NCBI GenBank assembly: GCA_027886185.1
Contig: WOAB01000159.1
Coordinates: forward strand, 2,976,001-3,040,000
From: Rheum nobile
Lineage: Eukaryota > Streptophyta > Magnoliopsida > Caryophyllales > Polygonaceae
DNA: 64,000 nt
Direction of reading: 5' to 3'
In this document: in pieces, positions 32,217 through 43,990 of the stretch
How the letters are laid out: the number at the start of each line of letters is the position of its first letter
How positions within the stretch are numbered: the stretch's first letter is position 1
The notes under the pieces: model-generated
What the model saw: the letters and a program-made list of their open reading frames with translations, nothing else
Database searches by the model: none
What the model was told of the DNA's origin: nothing
Program-made: the position numbers and the translations under genes

Positions 32217-33592
32217 TGATAACATGTGTTTATAACACGTTTTGACCATAGGAATTCCCACTTTTGTGCAAAAATTGTACACTTACATGATCATTTTAGG
32301 ATGTTTATGTTTTTTTTTGTGCGAATATCTACACCCTTGTTGCTTTTGTATTTGTAGGTGCAATTTTGGAGCACTTTCAAGGACAAATGGATTCAAACGA
32401 CTATGGATCGAGCTAAGAAGAGTCCAAGGGATACCAAATTGAAGACTTAATAAAGAGAATGAAGTCTCACAAGCCATACAAGCAAGTGGTGCACCAATTC
32501 CCATCCAAAAATGCCTTCCTAGCACATGACATGGGCTTTTCGTATTTTTTCTTTGGGAAATCCCACAACGTTTTAGGGGAACATATAAATACCAAAGCAA
32601 GAGACTCTCTCTCCCCTATCTTATTCTTTAGCCTCTATTTCTAGGGTTTGCTTGAATTTCAATTCTCTCTTAGATTCAACTCTAGTTTTCCTATTTCCAC
32701 AAGAACTAGTAATTGGGTTTATGTTTGCTAGTAGATTCTAGAACTATTTTGTGTTGTTGAGCTCTCTTATAATTGAAGATTTGGAAAAGAAACTCAATCT
32801 CAACTTCATTCTCATGCTTCAATGAAAGTCAATGCTTGGGTTGAATGGTAAGTATTTCTTGTTCATTTTCTTAAATTCTTGCTTTGTTCTTCTCGATTAT
32901 TATGTGTGTGAAGGTTGGAATGATTTCGTATGCCATGTTCGTGCAAATTATGAGTGAGTAGTTGCATGTGTTAGGGTTGTAGTAGCCCAATGATGATAAT
33001 GTGTTGATTTGGTGAAGTTCTCTCTTTAGTTGAATGAGTTTTGGTTCACTACTCAATTCTTGCACACCAAGTGTTTGTGAAAATGCTTAGCTAGTATTCT
33101 TACAATCTTACACATTAAGTGTTTGTGAAAATGTCAAGCTAGTATTTTTACTTATGTTAAATGTTAGATATGTATTGAAAGGTGATATTTGTCATTGGAA
33201 CCTCAAGATTGAGCTAGGATTTTTAAGACCACGAAAGTAGGTTATTTTTCCTAGTGGTTGTTTGAAATGCCACAAATTTAGACATTTGACCATTGTAGAC
33301 CATCACTTGCAACCTTAGAGATTTACTTGGTTAGCATTACATATATAGTACTATTGTGGTGAACCCCAATCCTAGCCTTTCATCCATCAATTAACCCAAA
33401 ATCTCATTTTATCATTTTAGTTAGCTCTAGACTTGTGTTTCTTGTTAGTTTTATTAAATCAAAACCAAAAACTTCACATCTCCTCTTTGATCTAGATTAT
33501 TAGTTTCGGTAATACTGGTGATCAACGAGTGCTCCCTTTGATTCGATATCCTTTACACTAATCAATAGTATCGTGCACTTGCGGGCCTATCA
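32217..33592 (+). repeat. 5' LTR of Athila-B1
   Basis: 1376 bp from TGATAACATG to GGGCCTATCA. Homologous, in reverse, to 48889-50337 and 58617-60896. No gene inside. Confidence 0.85.
32584..32591 (+). promoter_or_regulatory. Putative TATA box of Athila-B1 LTR
   Basis: TATAAATA at the same relative position as the TATAAATA in the Athila-B2 LTRs, followed by a short C/T-rich stretch. Confidence 0.5.
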
Positions 33593-33598
33593 AGTTTT

Positions 33599-33616
33599 TG
33601 GCGTAGTTGTCGGGGG
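33599..33616 (+). other. Primer binding site of Athila-B1, mutated
   Basis: TGGCGTAGTTGTCGGGGG is a decayed form of TGGCGCCGTTGCCGGGGA found in the gag-only element. Confidence 0.75.
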
Positions 33617-33739
33617 AGCACAGTTGACATTGATTAACCATTTACTAGTGAGACTAGATCTTTATTTTTTTGTTTTATTTTGAAAAAACTTCTAATTACT
33701 CTCTTGTTCTTGTTTTTCATGTAGTGATTTCTTCATTGC

Positions 33740-34125
33740 ATGCCCGTTAGCCGAAGTCTTAGGGTGCATCTTGAAAAAGGAGACCCCGAGATTCAAAAAT
33801 TGTTTCGTGTAAGGAGAAAGCTACAAAAGAGTCAAGGAGCACAAAATGAATCTCACTCATCTTGAAACATGGAAGAAGATCGAAGAACTATTGAGGACTA
33901 CATTACGCCGAACAACAATGACATTCATTTTGAAATTACAAGGCCAAATGTGAAAGCCAACAACTTTGAGTTAAAACCAGCCCTTCTCACCATAGTAGAC
34001 CATCAATTTTTGGGATCACTGTCAAAGGACCCAAATCTTCATCTCTCGCTCTTCTTGGATAGTTGTGACACGGTCAAGTACAATGGAGTTACTCAAGATG
34101 CCATTTGACTAAGGTTTTTCCCGTT
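33740..34125 (+). pseudogene. Athila-B1 gag N-terminus, truncated
   Basis: Begins MPVSRSLRVHLEKGDPEI at 33740, shifts frame near 33865 and continues to NFELKPALLTIVDHQFLGS and PNLHLSLFLDSCDTVKYNGVTQDAI, the conserved Athila gag opening. A TGA at 34106-34108 replaces the Arg before LRFFPFSL. The capsid remainder, zinc knuckle and linker (over 1.5 kb in Athila-B2) are deleted. Confidence 0.75.
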
Positions 34126-34129
34126 CTCA

Positions 34130-37100
34130 CTAAGTGTTGAAGAAGTTGTACATCAACATCCTTTTCATATGCTCTTTCCCAAATGCCCACATATGCCAAC
34201 TTTTTGAAAGATATCTTGTCCAACAAAAGAAGCCTTGAAAAATATGGAACCGTGGCCTTGACCGAAGAGTGTAGTGCAATTCTCCAAAACAACTTACCTC
34301 CAAAGCTCAAGGATCTCGATAACTTCTCTATTCCACGTGTGATAGGAAACACTAGCTTTAATAGTGCTTTGTGTGATCTTGGTGCTAGTGTTAGTTTAAT
34401 GCCTTTGTCAATTTGTGAGAGGTTAGACATGGGTAAATTAAAACCCACCAATATGTCCTTGGTTTTAACGGAGCACTCTATCCGATACCCAACGGGTATC
34501 GTTGAGGATGTTCCTTTCAAAGTCAGTAATTTCATTATTCCAACCGAATTTGTTTTCTTGAAATGGAAGAAGATTCGCAAGTCCCCATCATTCTTGGAAG
34601 GCCTTTCCTTGCTACGGCGGGCGCCATCATTGATGTTAAAAAGGGAAAGCGTTCCTTGAAAGTTGGGAAGAAAAGAGTTGAATTTAATTTGCCTAATGCT
34701 ATTAAACATCCTTCTTTTGAGCATTCCTTGTGTACAGTTGACCTTGTTGACCACCTAGTGAAGAAGGATTTTGTGAGACAATGCTCGAAGGATCCCCTTG
34801 AAAGATGTTTGGTGTGCTCTGGATGCCTTGATAATGAAGACTTGGAAGTCACTTCTTGTGCTCAATTGCTTGAAGCAAATCCAAAAATCCCATGTCGATT
34901 GGCCAAGGTGGAGAAGCTTGAGAAGGATTCAAAGACCACCACCTTTGAGGAGAAAGATGAACCCAAGGTAGAATTGAAACCTCTCCCTTCCACGCTAAGG
35001 GATGAATTTCTTGGACCTAACTCTACATACCTAGTGATAATCAATGCTAACCTAAGTAAGTGTGAAACCAATAAATTGCTTAGAGAACTTAGGTTGCATA
35101 GAAAAGTCATGGGGTATACAATTGATGATTTGAAAGGCATTAGTCCATCCACTTGCATGCATAGAATTTGGATAGAAGATGATCATAAACCCTCCATTGA
35201 GCATCAAAGAAGGCTTAACCCTAACATGAAGGAAGTAGTGAAAAAAGAAGTGCTTAAATTGCTAGATGTTGACAAAATCTATCCTATTTCCGATGGTAAA
35301 TGGGTTAGCCCAATACAAGTGGTACCTAAAAAGGGGGGCATGACTGTTGGAAAAAAAGAAGAAAAAATGAATTGATTCCCACTAGAACGGTCACGGGTTG
35401 GAGAATGTGCAATTACTATAGAAGGTTGAAAACGATAACCCAAAAAGATTACTTTCCCCTTCCCTTCATTGATCAAATGCTTGAGAGGCTAGCTAAACAT
35501 TCCCTATTTTGTTACTTAGATGGATATAGTGGATTTTCCCAAATTCCTATTCATCCTAGTGACCTAGAAAATACCACTTTTACATGCCCGTATGGCACCT
35601 TTGCCTATAGGAGAATGCCTTTTGCTCTTTGTAATGCTCCCGCTACTTTTTAACGTTGCATGATGGCCATTTTTTCCGATTTGATTGATAATATCATGGA
35701 AGTTTTTATGGATGACTTCTCCGTTTATTGTAATACATGATAATTGTCTAGCTAATCTCTCCCAAGTGTTCCATAGATGTGAAGAAGTTAACCTTGTTTC
35801 GAATTGGGGGAAGTGCCACTTCATGGTAAGAGAAGGTATAGTCCTAGGGCACTTGGTGTCTGAACATGGGATTGAGGTGGATCGAGCCCAGATTGCCGTC
35901 ATTGAGAAGATGCCACCACCCATATCCATCAAAGGAGTCTAAAGCTTCTTAGGTCATGCTGGTTTCTACCGGCGGTTCATTAAGTATTTCTCCAAGATTG
36001 CTAACACTTGACTCATTTGCTCATGAAAGATGCCCCTTTCGACTTTAATGATGAGTGTCTTTCTTCATTTTGTAGGTTGAAGGATGCACTAATTTCCGCT
36101 CCAATAATGCAAGCCCCAGATTGGGATCTCCTATTCGAGGTGATGTGTGATGCTAGTGATTTTGCGGTTGGAGTCATTTTGGGGCAAAGAAAGGACAAAA
36201 AGGTGCACGCAATATATTATGCAAGTAGAACTTTGGATGATGCTCAAGTGAACTATGCCACAACCGAGAATGAGTTTCTTGCAGTTGTCTTTTCTTTTGA
36301 GAAATTTCGGTCGTACTTGGTGGGCTCATAGGTGATTTTTTACACCGACCATGCCGCCATTAAGGTCCTCTTAAGCAAGAAAGATGACAAACCAAGATTG
36401 ATCCGATGGATACTTTTTCTTCAAGAGTTTGACTTGGAAATTTGAGATAAGAAAGGGAGCAAGAATGTTGTGACTGATCATCTTTCAAGATTGAGGCATG
36501 ATTCCAAAGAGAATATCAAAGAAGAGATACCGATTGATGATTCCTTCCCCGATGACCAATTATTTTCCATTTCCGAGGTTATTGCTCCATGGTTCGCGGA
36601 ATTTGTCAACTATCTTGTTTGTGGAATAATGCCTCTGGAATCGAGCTACCAAAATGAAGAAGTTCATTTCGGATGTCAAGTACTACATTTGGGATTACCT
36701 TTGCCTCTACAATAATTGTGTCGTGCGATGTTTAGAAGATGTGTACCCCAGCCGAAAATGATGAGTATCCTCTATCATTGCCATTCTTCTTCTTACGGTA
36801 GGCATGCTAGTTTCTTAAAGACCGCCACTAAGGTACTTCAATCCGGGTTTTATGGACCCTCTCTCTTCAAAGATGCTCAAAGCTATATTCTCGCAAGTGA
36901 TCAATGTCAAAGGACCGGGTATATCTCAAAGAGACATGAAATGCCATTGAACAATATCTTGGAGTTTGAGATTTTCCACCGTCCGACAACTATCGATACA
37001 TCTTGGTAGCGGTGGATTACGTCTCCAAGTAGTATAAAGCCATAGCAACCCCCACATGTGACTCCAAGCAAGTGATAAAGCTTTTTACAAAGACTATGTT

Positions 37101-37840
37101 CCCAAGGTTTGGCACTCTAAGAGTCGTGCTTGATGATAGGTGGCTCACATTTCATTGAACGACAACTTCATGCTCTCTTGAGGATATTTGAGGCCAATCA
37201 CAAGGTTACAACTCCCTATCACCCTTAAACAAGTGGTCAAGTGTAGATTTCAAACCGAGAAATCAAAAAAATCTTAAGAAGACGGTCTCCCGTTCAAGGA
37301 AAGATTGGGCCTCAAAGTTGGATGAAGCACTTTGGGCCTATAGGACCACATTCAAGACGCTGATTGGTACTACTCCATTTCGGATGATCTATGGGAAATC
37401 ATGTCACCTACCGGTTGAGATTGAGCACAAGGCATATTAGGCTATCAAGACCATGAATTTTGACTTGAAGGTATCCGGTGAAAAAAGGATTCTTCAACTC
37501 AACGAGCTTGAGGAATTGTGGTTGAGTGCATATGAGAATGCAAGGATATACAAGGAACAGGTCAAACGCTGGCATGCCAAGCATATTCTCCGTAAAGAAT
37601 TTCATGAGGGAGATATGGTTCTTCTCTTTAACACCCGCTTGAAGCTATTTACGGGCAAACTTAAATCAAGATGGAGTGGACCATTCCAAGTGAAGAAAGT
37701 TTACTCTTATGGTGCCATTTAAATTTGGAGTGAAGCAACTGGGGTATTCAAGGTCAACGGTCAAAGGCTAAAGCACTATGTTGTTGGAGATCCGATCGAC
37801 AAGGGAGTCACATTCTCCCTTTCTAATCCGACGTCATGAA
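34130..37840 (+). pseudogene. Athila-B1 pol (protease, RT, RNase H, integrase), degraded
   Basis: Protease: PTYAKFLKDILSNKRS and LCDLGASVSLMPLSICERL (34190-34660, Asp present), then VPIILGRPFLATAGA in another frame. RT: LDADKIYPISDGKWVSPIQVVPKKGG-type entry (here LLDVDKIYPIS, 35255-35330), CYLDGYSGFSQIPIHP, and the catalytic MDDFSVY near 35705, with a frameshift about 35 bases later. RNase H: MCDASDFAVGVILGQRKDKK (36140-36480) with a TAG after VGS. Integrase: HHCC region at 36720-36960, a heavily broken core (37000-37400) and an intact C-terminal stretch (37450-37722). Stops and shifts are spread throughout, so nothing functional remains. Confidence 0.8.
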
Positions 37841-39235
37841 TGAAAGATGAAGGTCTAGCTAGACCTTAAATAGCGCTTCTTGGTAGGTAACCCAAGCATT
37901 TCTATCCCTTTCTTGCCTTTTAGTGTATTTTTTCTTGGTTAGTTTTGGTTTAGTAGATGTAGGTGATGTAATTTCGTTGTTGATGTGTCCTTTGCAATTA
38001 AATTTGTTTGGGTTTCATAGATAGGGTTCGTCATAGGAGATCAGAGGCATCATATATACATAAAATCTAAGTTAACTTTCTGTAATGGCCATGGTCAAGC
38101 CATGGTATTTGCCACGGTCGTGGCCATAACAGGTCAAAAAGAAAATTGTGACTTCTGTGGCTAAGTCTCTAGAATGGACACAGTCAATCCGTGGTATTTA
38201 CCACAACCGTGGCATTCCAGATGTGCTGATCCTTGCAACTACTCGCCCTACCACCGACATGCTTGCCCAAACACCATCGTCGAAGCACCGCTCACCCGCT
38301 ACCAGGTATGTCCTCTCCTCTGCCCAGCCACACCGCACTGCCAACCCACCTCGACCAGCTCCTGCCATAGGAACCACTAGCCACAACGTCCACCGACTTG
38401 CGCACACAACACCGCCCCAGACCCGCCACCCCTGTTCGGTGCGTCCCAGCTCGCGGCCTCCCCCGACCCACCATGACTTCGAGCCCCTCCACCTTCTCCC
38501 TACCCAGCCCTTGGTCGCCCTTCCCAGCCCGTTGTCGCCCATCGGAACCACCTCCCACCACCACACTACAGATCCCTAATCCCCCATGGATGCCCTCCCC
38601 CCCTTTTCATCCTAAACCCTAAATCTCTGATTTAAGCCCAAATTTTTTTGCAATAAAATTTTATGAGGTTTGGTTTAAATTGTTTATGTAAAGTTGCAAT
38701 TGGGTGGTAATTGATCTTGATTATATGAATAATAATCTTATGTTGGTGATAATTTGATGAGAATTGTAAGAATTGATGTCTTGGAATTTTATGCTTTTTT
38801 GTGAATTTTGGAAAAACTCTTGTGACATTGATATTGCACAATTATACTTGTCATGGTGCTTCTTCTATTAGTTGGGTGTGATATTGATATAATCTTGTGC
38901 CATTTCATGGGGAATGCTTAGGGCTTTCTTGAAAATTTTGATTTTAGGGGTAATGATGAATGATCTTAATGTCATTTGACCCATGAACAATTAAGTACAT
39001 AATGTTAAGAACTTCATTGAGAAGCTTTATTTGAATGTGGTTGTTATAATTGCTTTGGAAAAATTGGTCCTAATTGTTGTGCTCAAACTTGCTTGTTCAT
39101 GACAATGCATCAATCTCTTCTTCGACTTAAGGAGAAGCAACTTGCCCAATGCATACTTTTGGAGCAAATGAATACAACTCTTCAATCCATCCACAACATG
39201 CATCTTACCCATGACTATCCACCTCCACCACCACA
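37841..39235 (+). other. Athila-B1 3' region with GC-rich block
   Basis: Contains two CCACGGTCGTGGC/CACAACCGTGGCA motifs (38110-38215), then a strikingly C-rich block (38225-38625) with a fortuitous 143-codon Pro/Thr/His-rich frame, then AT-rich DNA. A short frame ending QCILLEQMNTTLQSIHNMHLTH at 39090-39236 matches the last ORF of Athila-B2 (51787-52041). Confidence 0.55.
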
Positions 39236-39715
39236 ATGATTCGGTAATATATTTCCCCACACCTTCAAATTACCTTCAAGTTGTGTTTTATATTTCTTTA
39301 GCGTTAGTTGCATTGGTCAGCCACATGACATTTGAATTATTTAGATTTGCATTAACTTAGACTATCATAACATTTGCATTGATATAGCTTTAGGTTTTTT
39401 GATGAACTCTCATATTATTCCATTTGAAATTTCTTAGTCGTCAAAATTGCAATTGATCATGAAACAAATCTTTGAATTACAAATATGTGTGAATGATTGA
39501 ATTAGGAAATTGCACGTGATTAACTCTTAGGATTGGCTAAAATTAAAATTCATGACAAAAGCTGTGAATTATTTTTGGACCATAGGACTTACACTTCATT
39601 AATCCTCTCTTTTCATGTATGAATTATCCCTTGAATTTTTATCTCTAGAACTTGAATTCATAACTATTTCTCGAGACCACATTATAACCATTGCACATGC
39701 ATAAAAATGATCGAG
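39236..39715 (+). other. Athila-B1 spacer before the lost 3' LTR
   Basis: AT-rich, noncoding, homologous in reverse to 51260-51720. It ends at AAAAATGATCGAGG, where the scrambled junction begins. Confidence 0.6.
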
Positions 39716-39940
39716 GCAATATTATTCCTTAGAGTGGATAACTGTTCCCCATCTTCGTCTAACATTATAACCATTGCACGTGCATAAAAACTTGAATTTA
39801 TAACTATTTCTCGAGACCATATTATGGACGCTGTGATGAGGGCTTGGGTTAGCTTCTCCATGTGAAAATACCTTGTGTCTGCGTCTAACAACGTCTAGCT
39901 CACATAGTAGACGGATAACTGTTCCCTGTCTTCTTCTCTC
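39650..39940. repeat. Scrambled junction between Athila-B1 and the Tat-like element
   Basis: Short pieces of both flanking elements are repeated in altered order: CATTATAACCATTGCAC-TGCATAAAA at 39680-39706 and again at 39763-39789, CTTGAATT-ATAACTATTTCTCGAGACCA at 39652-39680 and again at 39790-39819, and GGATAACTGTTCCC at 39736-39749 and 39913-39926. This looks like filler DNA copied during repair. Confidence 0.7.
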
Positions 39941-40262
39941 ACTAGGACAACGCTTTTTGTCGTTTTCGTGACTGCCAAGTAGATGTACAAGGTTTTTCCT
40001 CTTTTAGGTTTGGAAAGTAGTAGTAGAGAGGCTAAATACCTTTTAAATTCTTAGAAAGCTTCTTCATGCTCGCTTGCCCACTCAAAGGATTTGTCTTTCT
40101 TCAAGACATCGTAGAATAAGTGATTCATGTTTGATGCCTTCGAGATGAATCATTGGTATGTGGCTCTAGTGTTCTTAAGACCAATCGACATGACCTTGTA
40201 GCAATAGATTCATTTGTATTTGGCTCTAGTTGGTGATGAAGGTTGTCTTTACTTTCTCTTAC

Positions 40263-40782
40263 GAACTCATTTGTATTTGGTGGTAGCCGCTGAATGCGTC
40301 TTTACGGCAGTGGCGTTGACCATCCCGTCGATATGAGGTAGTGGAAATGAGTCTTTACGGCAGGCTTTATTGAGATCGGTGAAGTTGACGCAGACTCTCC
40401 ACTTCCCATTATTCTTTTGTACTACCACCACGTTAGCTAGCCAATCAGGATAACGGGCTTTTCTAATTTTGTCGGTCTCCAACAAAGCTCGTAATTTTTC
40501 ATCTATCACCTTGTTCCTTTCTGGTGCAAACTTCTGTCGCTTTTTTTTGACCGGTGGATGTTGGGGATCCACATTAAGTTTGTGCGCGATCATGTTTAGA
40601 CTGATGCCGGTCATGTCCTCGTGTGTCCACACAAAGCACTCAGAGTGGGACCGTATGAAGTCGATTAGTTGCTTTCTAATTTTGCCGAGCATATATGCTC
40701 CTATCTTCACGACGTGGTTGTGTTTGATAGGATATAAGTTCACCTTGTCTAGTTCAAGGGGCTCTGGATTCGTGTAGTGCAT
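40263..40782 (-). pseudogene. Tat-like reverse transcriptase N-terminal part
   Basis: A 171-codon frame with the linker (FIRSHSECFVWTHEDMTGIS), KLNVDPQHPPVKKKRQKFAPER and RT entry motifs VVVQKNNGKWRVCVNFTDLNKACRKDSFPLPHIDGMVNATA. The sequence then jumps: the catalytic YxDD region is deleted and only pieces of the RNase H (LYIYLAVTKTTKSVVLVREED, VYYVS) follow below 40060. It is not functional. Confidence 0.75.
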
Positions 40783-41091
40783 CGGCGTCTTGCAATTTGT
40801 TAATTGCTATGTTGTCTGCCTTTTGATGTGATTTTGGGTGACGGTCGGCTTCATGAAAGTTTGATAGCACTCCTACTCTAGCCTTTGTTCGCCTATAATC
40901 TCTTGGACTCCCCACTTGGTGGGAAATTTGATGGTTTGATGATACGTCAATGGGACCGCTCTCGTGTCGTGTATCTAGGGGAAGCCAAGGATGATGTTGA
41001 ATGTTGACGGGAAATCGATGATCAAGAACTTGACTTGAAGATTCACTCCACTCGCGTAAGTAATTAGCGTGATCTCCCCCTGTGAGTTGCT

Positions 41092-42481
41092 GATAAGCAC
41101 TACTTTGTAGGGCTTAAGTAAGAGTCATTAGAGGTTTTATTGGTGCCATTCGGGTAGATTTAGACACATTCATGTGTATGACGTGTGGGGGCGAAGTTTG
41201 ATAATTAATTAAAAGCCACGTGAAATGCCGCGTGAAGAAAGCTGAAGAAATGAATTAGAAGGTGATGCAGCATGACGTCAGCGAGCAATTGGAGATATTG
41301 TTGTGGGCCGTGTTGATGCTGCAGCTGGAGAAGGCCCAAATTGAAGGAAGTGGCCCACGTGAAGAACTCCTCCCGTGTGGCGTGACGTGAAGCTGGAGAA
41401 TTGAAGAATGAAGGGTGACATCACCATGAAGTCGGCATGTGCTGGAGTTGAAGTGGGCCGAAGTTGGGCCGTGCTGGTGCTGAAGCTGTTGTTGAGCTAG
41501 GCCGAACCGAGAAGCAGCTGCACGCGAGAGAAGGCGAGGATGAGCTGCTGAACGGGAATTCAAGGCCGAGATTTTGGGATTAATTTCCCCGGATTAATTT
41601 CTTATTTGATTATTGTTAATTTATTATTTTTACCATATTTTGAGAATTAGGTTAAAACACCTTTAGGGGAGAGTTGCCAATCTTGAATCATCATCTCTCT
41701 GAAACCCTAATTTACTTTTCTACGCTATGAAAAACTAAGCCTCCCTGGCTTAGTCAGACGTTGAAGCTTTCGTTTCGATAAAGTTGTGAGATTCTCGTTC
41801 TTAATCTATTGCATGGTTTTTATCTTTCTCTTGCTTAAGTTGCTTATGATTTATATTGATAATCTCTATTTGGACGCAACTAGGGTTTATTGGTATTGAT
41901 TGATTGCTAGATTTAGATTGTTACTGGTTGAGCATATCTATTTCAGAGTAGCAACTGCATCGTACTAGTATCTGGTTGTGCTAGTCTTATGCAGAAGAGA
42001 ATTGATTTACATTCTAGGATAAAAGCTGGTTGTTTTATGCTAGAATTGTATCCAACTATATTCCTATCCGTAACGTTGCTGTTAGACTGAATCTTGATAG
42101 TTTCAGGGTTGTTTAATTAGTTAGTGCTAATAGTATCTGGTTGTGCTATTAGTTATATCTGAAAAGGAATTGGAATTTCCATTGCATGAGATTTTGAATG
42201 AGTATCTATGATCAACTTGTCATACGAATAGTGGATGTTGTTTGACTAAGTGTTTTTCCCATCACTGATTTCACAACTCTTTCGTTTGTTTACTTTTGCA
42301 TGCTTAGGTTACTAAAACTCACAAAACCCCCCTTTGGTTACTTTGGATTGACATACAAATTGCATATTAAGATAGAATTCGCCTCCCTGTGGGTTCAACT
42401 TTTACTTACCTAGGACTACGGTTTAAGGTTTGTTTGGATATTTTGCATAGTAGGAATTAGAACGACAAATTCCTGTTATCA
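41092..42481. mobile_element. Solo LTR, 1390 bp
   Basis: Begins TGATAAGCAC and ends CTGTTATCA, flanked by the 5-bp direct repeat GTTGC (41087-41091 and 42482-42486). It cleanly splits the Tat-like protease frame. It has no internal region, primer site or second LTR, so it is best read as a solo LTR left by LTR-LTR recombination. It is not homologous to the other LTRs in this window by eye. Confidence 0.85.
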
Positions 42482-42754
42482 GTTGCTGACTTCACCACTG
42501 AAACCCACTAATGGGATCGAGTTCTTGATAATGTCATCCCAGATGAGTTCAAGGCTGTGGAGGGCTTTGATTATTATTATATTTGTAGACCTGCCATTGT
42601 CGACTAGGACACGTCGCACCAGACAGTTCCCTATTGTAAGGGATATGACGAGGTTGTCGTGATGTTCCGTAACAACATGATGTTTTATAACGACATCATT
42701 AGGCTCGTCAAACGTGATGGATACGTTTTTGCACTTCTTCTTGGTGATGGTCAC
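41095..42754 (-). pseudogene. Tat-like protease region, split
   Basis: ITFDEPNDVVIKHHVVTEHHDN precedes the aspartic protease site RRVLVDNGRSTNI, with Asp intact, and the frame reaches LVGFSGEVSN at 42482. There the solo LTR is inserted. The protease continues below 41087 with GEITLITYASGVNLQVKFL and FPSTFNIILGFP-IHDTRAVPLTYHQ, where a stop replaces the Trp of LGRPW. Confidence 0.7.
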
Positions 42755-42772
42755 TAGTCTGTTGAAGTCAGA

Positions 42773-43988
42773 CTATGTGGCGTGTCGCTTAGCGGCGGAC
42801 ACAGATGTTCCACATATTTGTGATCCTCCTGATATGTTATTCACGATCTTCACATGTGGAGGAGGAGGCGGTGGCACTTCTCCATGCTTGGATCGATCCA
42901 AAGTTGCTTTTTCCTTGTTCGTGAGCAAGAATCTGAGACAACCTTTTTGAAGTAGGTGGGCAACTTCTTTTCTTAGCGCGACGCACTCTTTAGTGTTGTG
43001 TCCTCCATAGCAATTGAAATTGCACCACTTATTGGCGACTCTTTTGTTCATTGGATTGTTTGGCTTTTTGGGACACTACACAGTCTCGTCGAATTTGGCC
43101 ATGACGTTGAGTATTCTGGAGGTATCGATGGTAAATGAGTGGTGCTGGAGAGGAGGATAGAGCCCTTAGTCGTCGTAGAGGATGCATCCATTGTCTCGGT
43201 TATCATTGATTGTCCGGTTTCCATGATTTGGTTGAGGATAGGGCTTGTAACGCATCTCAGTGTTGTTGACGGGCCTGCTTGAATGCGATGGCTCCTCGGA
43301 CTTCTCTTATGCGAGACCGTCATCTTCGAGTCGGATGTATGCCATGGCTTTGGCTTGGACATCTTCAAACGTCTGACATGGATACTTTGTCAGATCGCGA
43401 TATAATTTCGACTTCTCGAATAGTCCCTACCTAAATGCCTCTATGGTTGTTGGGTGTCGCAGTGAGATATCGACACCTTCTCGTTGTTGAACCTAATGAG
43501 GTATTTTCTTACTGCCTCTCTTGGGTGTTTGGTGACACAGTATAGATCACTGGATTGCTTTTGGAGTCGTCGACTGCTAGCAAAATGAGTTTTGAACAAG
43601 TTGATCAATCCAATGAACGAGGAGACACTCCCGTTAGACAATTGTATGAACCACGTCAAGGTGGAGCCTTTTAAGGTGGATGTGAACCATTTTCACATCA
43701 CGACTTCTTTCAAGTGTTTGGGCACCATGCTCATCATCATACTCTGCTTGTATAACGAGACATGCTCATCGGGATCCGCTTTTCCTCGTACGACAGCATG
43801 TCAGGAACCGCGTACTTTTTGGGAATTTCGACGTGAGCAATGGCGTCGATGAAGGGTGAGTCGACATTACAGTCATCGCCTTCCTCTCTTATGGGCATGG
43901 GCACCCTTGGTATTTGGGCAAACCTCTCGTCTAATTTTCTGAGTTTTTCGCACCATTTTCGTTCAATGACGTCATCGAATGACTCCAT
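42773..43988 (-). pseudogene. Tat-like gag
   Basis: The frame starting at 43988 carries a capsid-type entry (FIDAIAHVEIPKKYAVPDMLSYEEKRIPMS), continues in other frames with AVRKYLIRFN (the RYxxRF region) and ends with a knuckle-like KWCNFNCYGGHNTKECVALRKEV (C, C, H, C) followed by a Pro run. At least three frame changes and several stops interrupt it. It would have been the particle protein. Confidence 0.7.
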
Positions 43989-43990
43989 TG

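Larger units (their letters stand above)
32217..39715 (+). mobile_element. Athila-B1: Athila-like Ty3/gypsy element, 3'-truncated
   Basis: A plus-strand element with 5' LTR, primer site, gag N-terminus, protease, RT, RNase H, integrase and part of the 3' noncoding region. It is collinear with, and opposite in orientation to, Athila-B2 at 48.9-60.9 kb. An internal deletion joins gag to the protease region near 34130. The 3' LTR is missing: homology stops at about 39715 in the scrambled junction. Confidence 0.85.
39880..43990 (-). mobile_element. Tat-like Ty3/gypsy element, both ends missing, split by a solo LTR
   Basis: On the minus strand the order is gag (43988-42773), protease (42754-42482), a linker and RT start (41090-40263) and an RNase H remnant (about 40070-39900). 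The type is recognised by the gag motif PKKYAVPDMLSYE, the KWCNFNCYGGHNTKEC knuckle and the RT segment KLNVDPQHPPVKKKRQKFAPERN, all typical of the Tat lineage. No LTR of its own is seen. A solo LTR interrupts it at 41092-42481. Confidence 0.8.

Noticed and set aside
38148..38579. 143-codon Pro/Thr-rich frame
   Set aside because: Product of a C-rich block open in three frames; absent from the sister element.
41255..41563. 102-codon frame
   Set aside because: Lies inside the solo LTR and has no recognisable motif.
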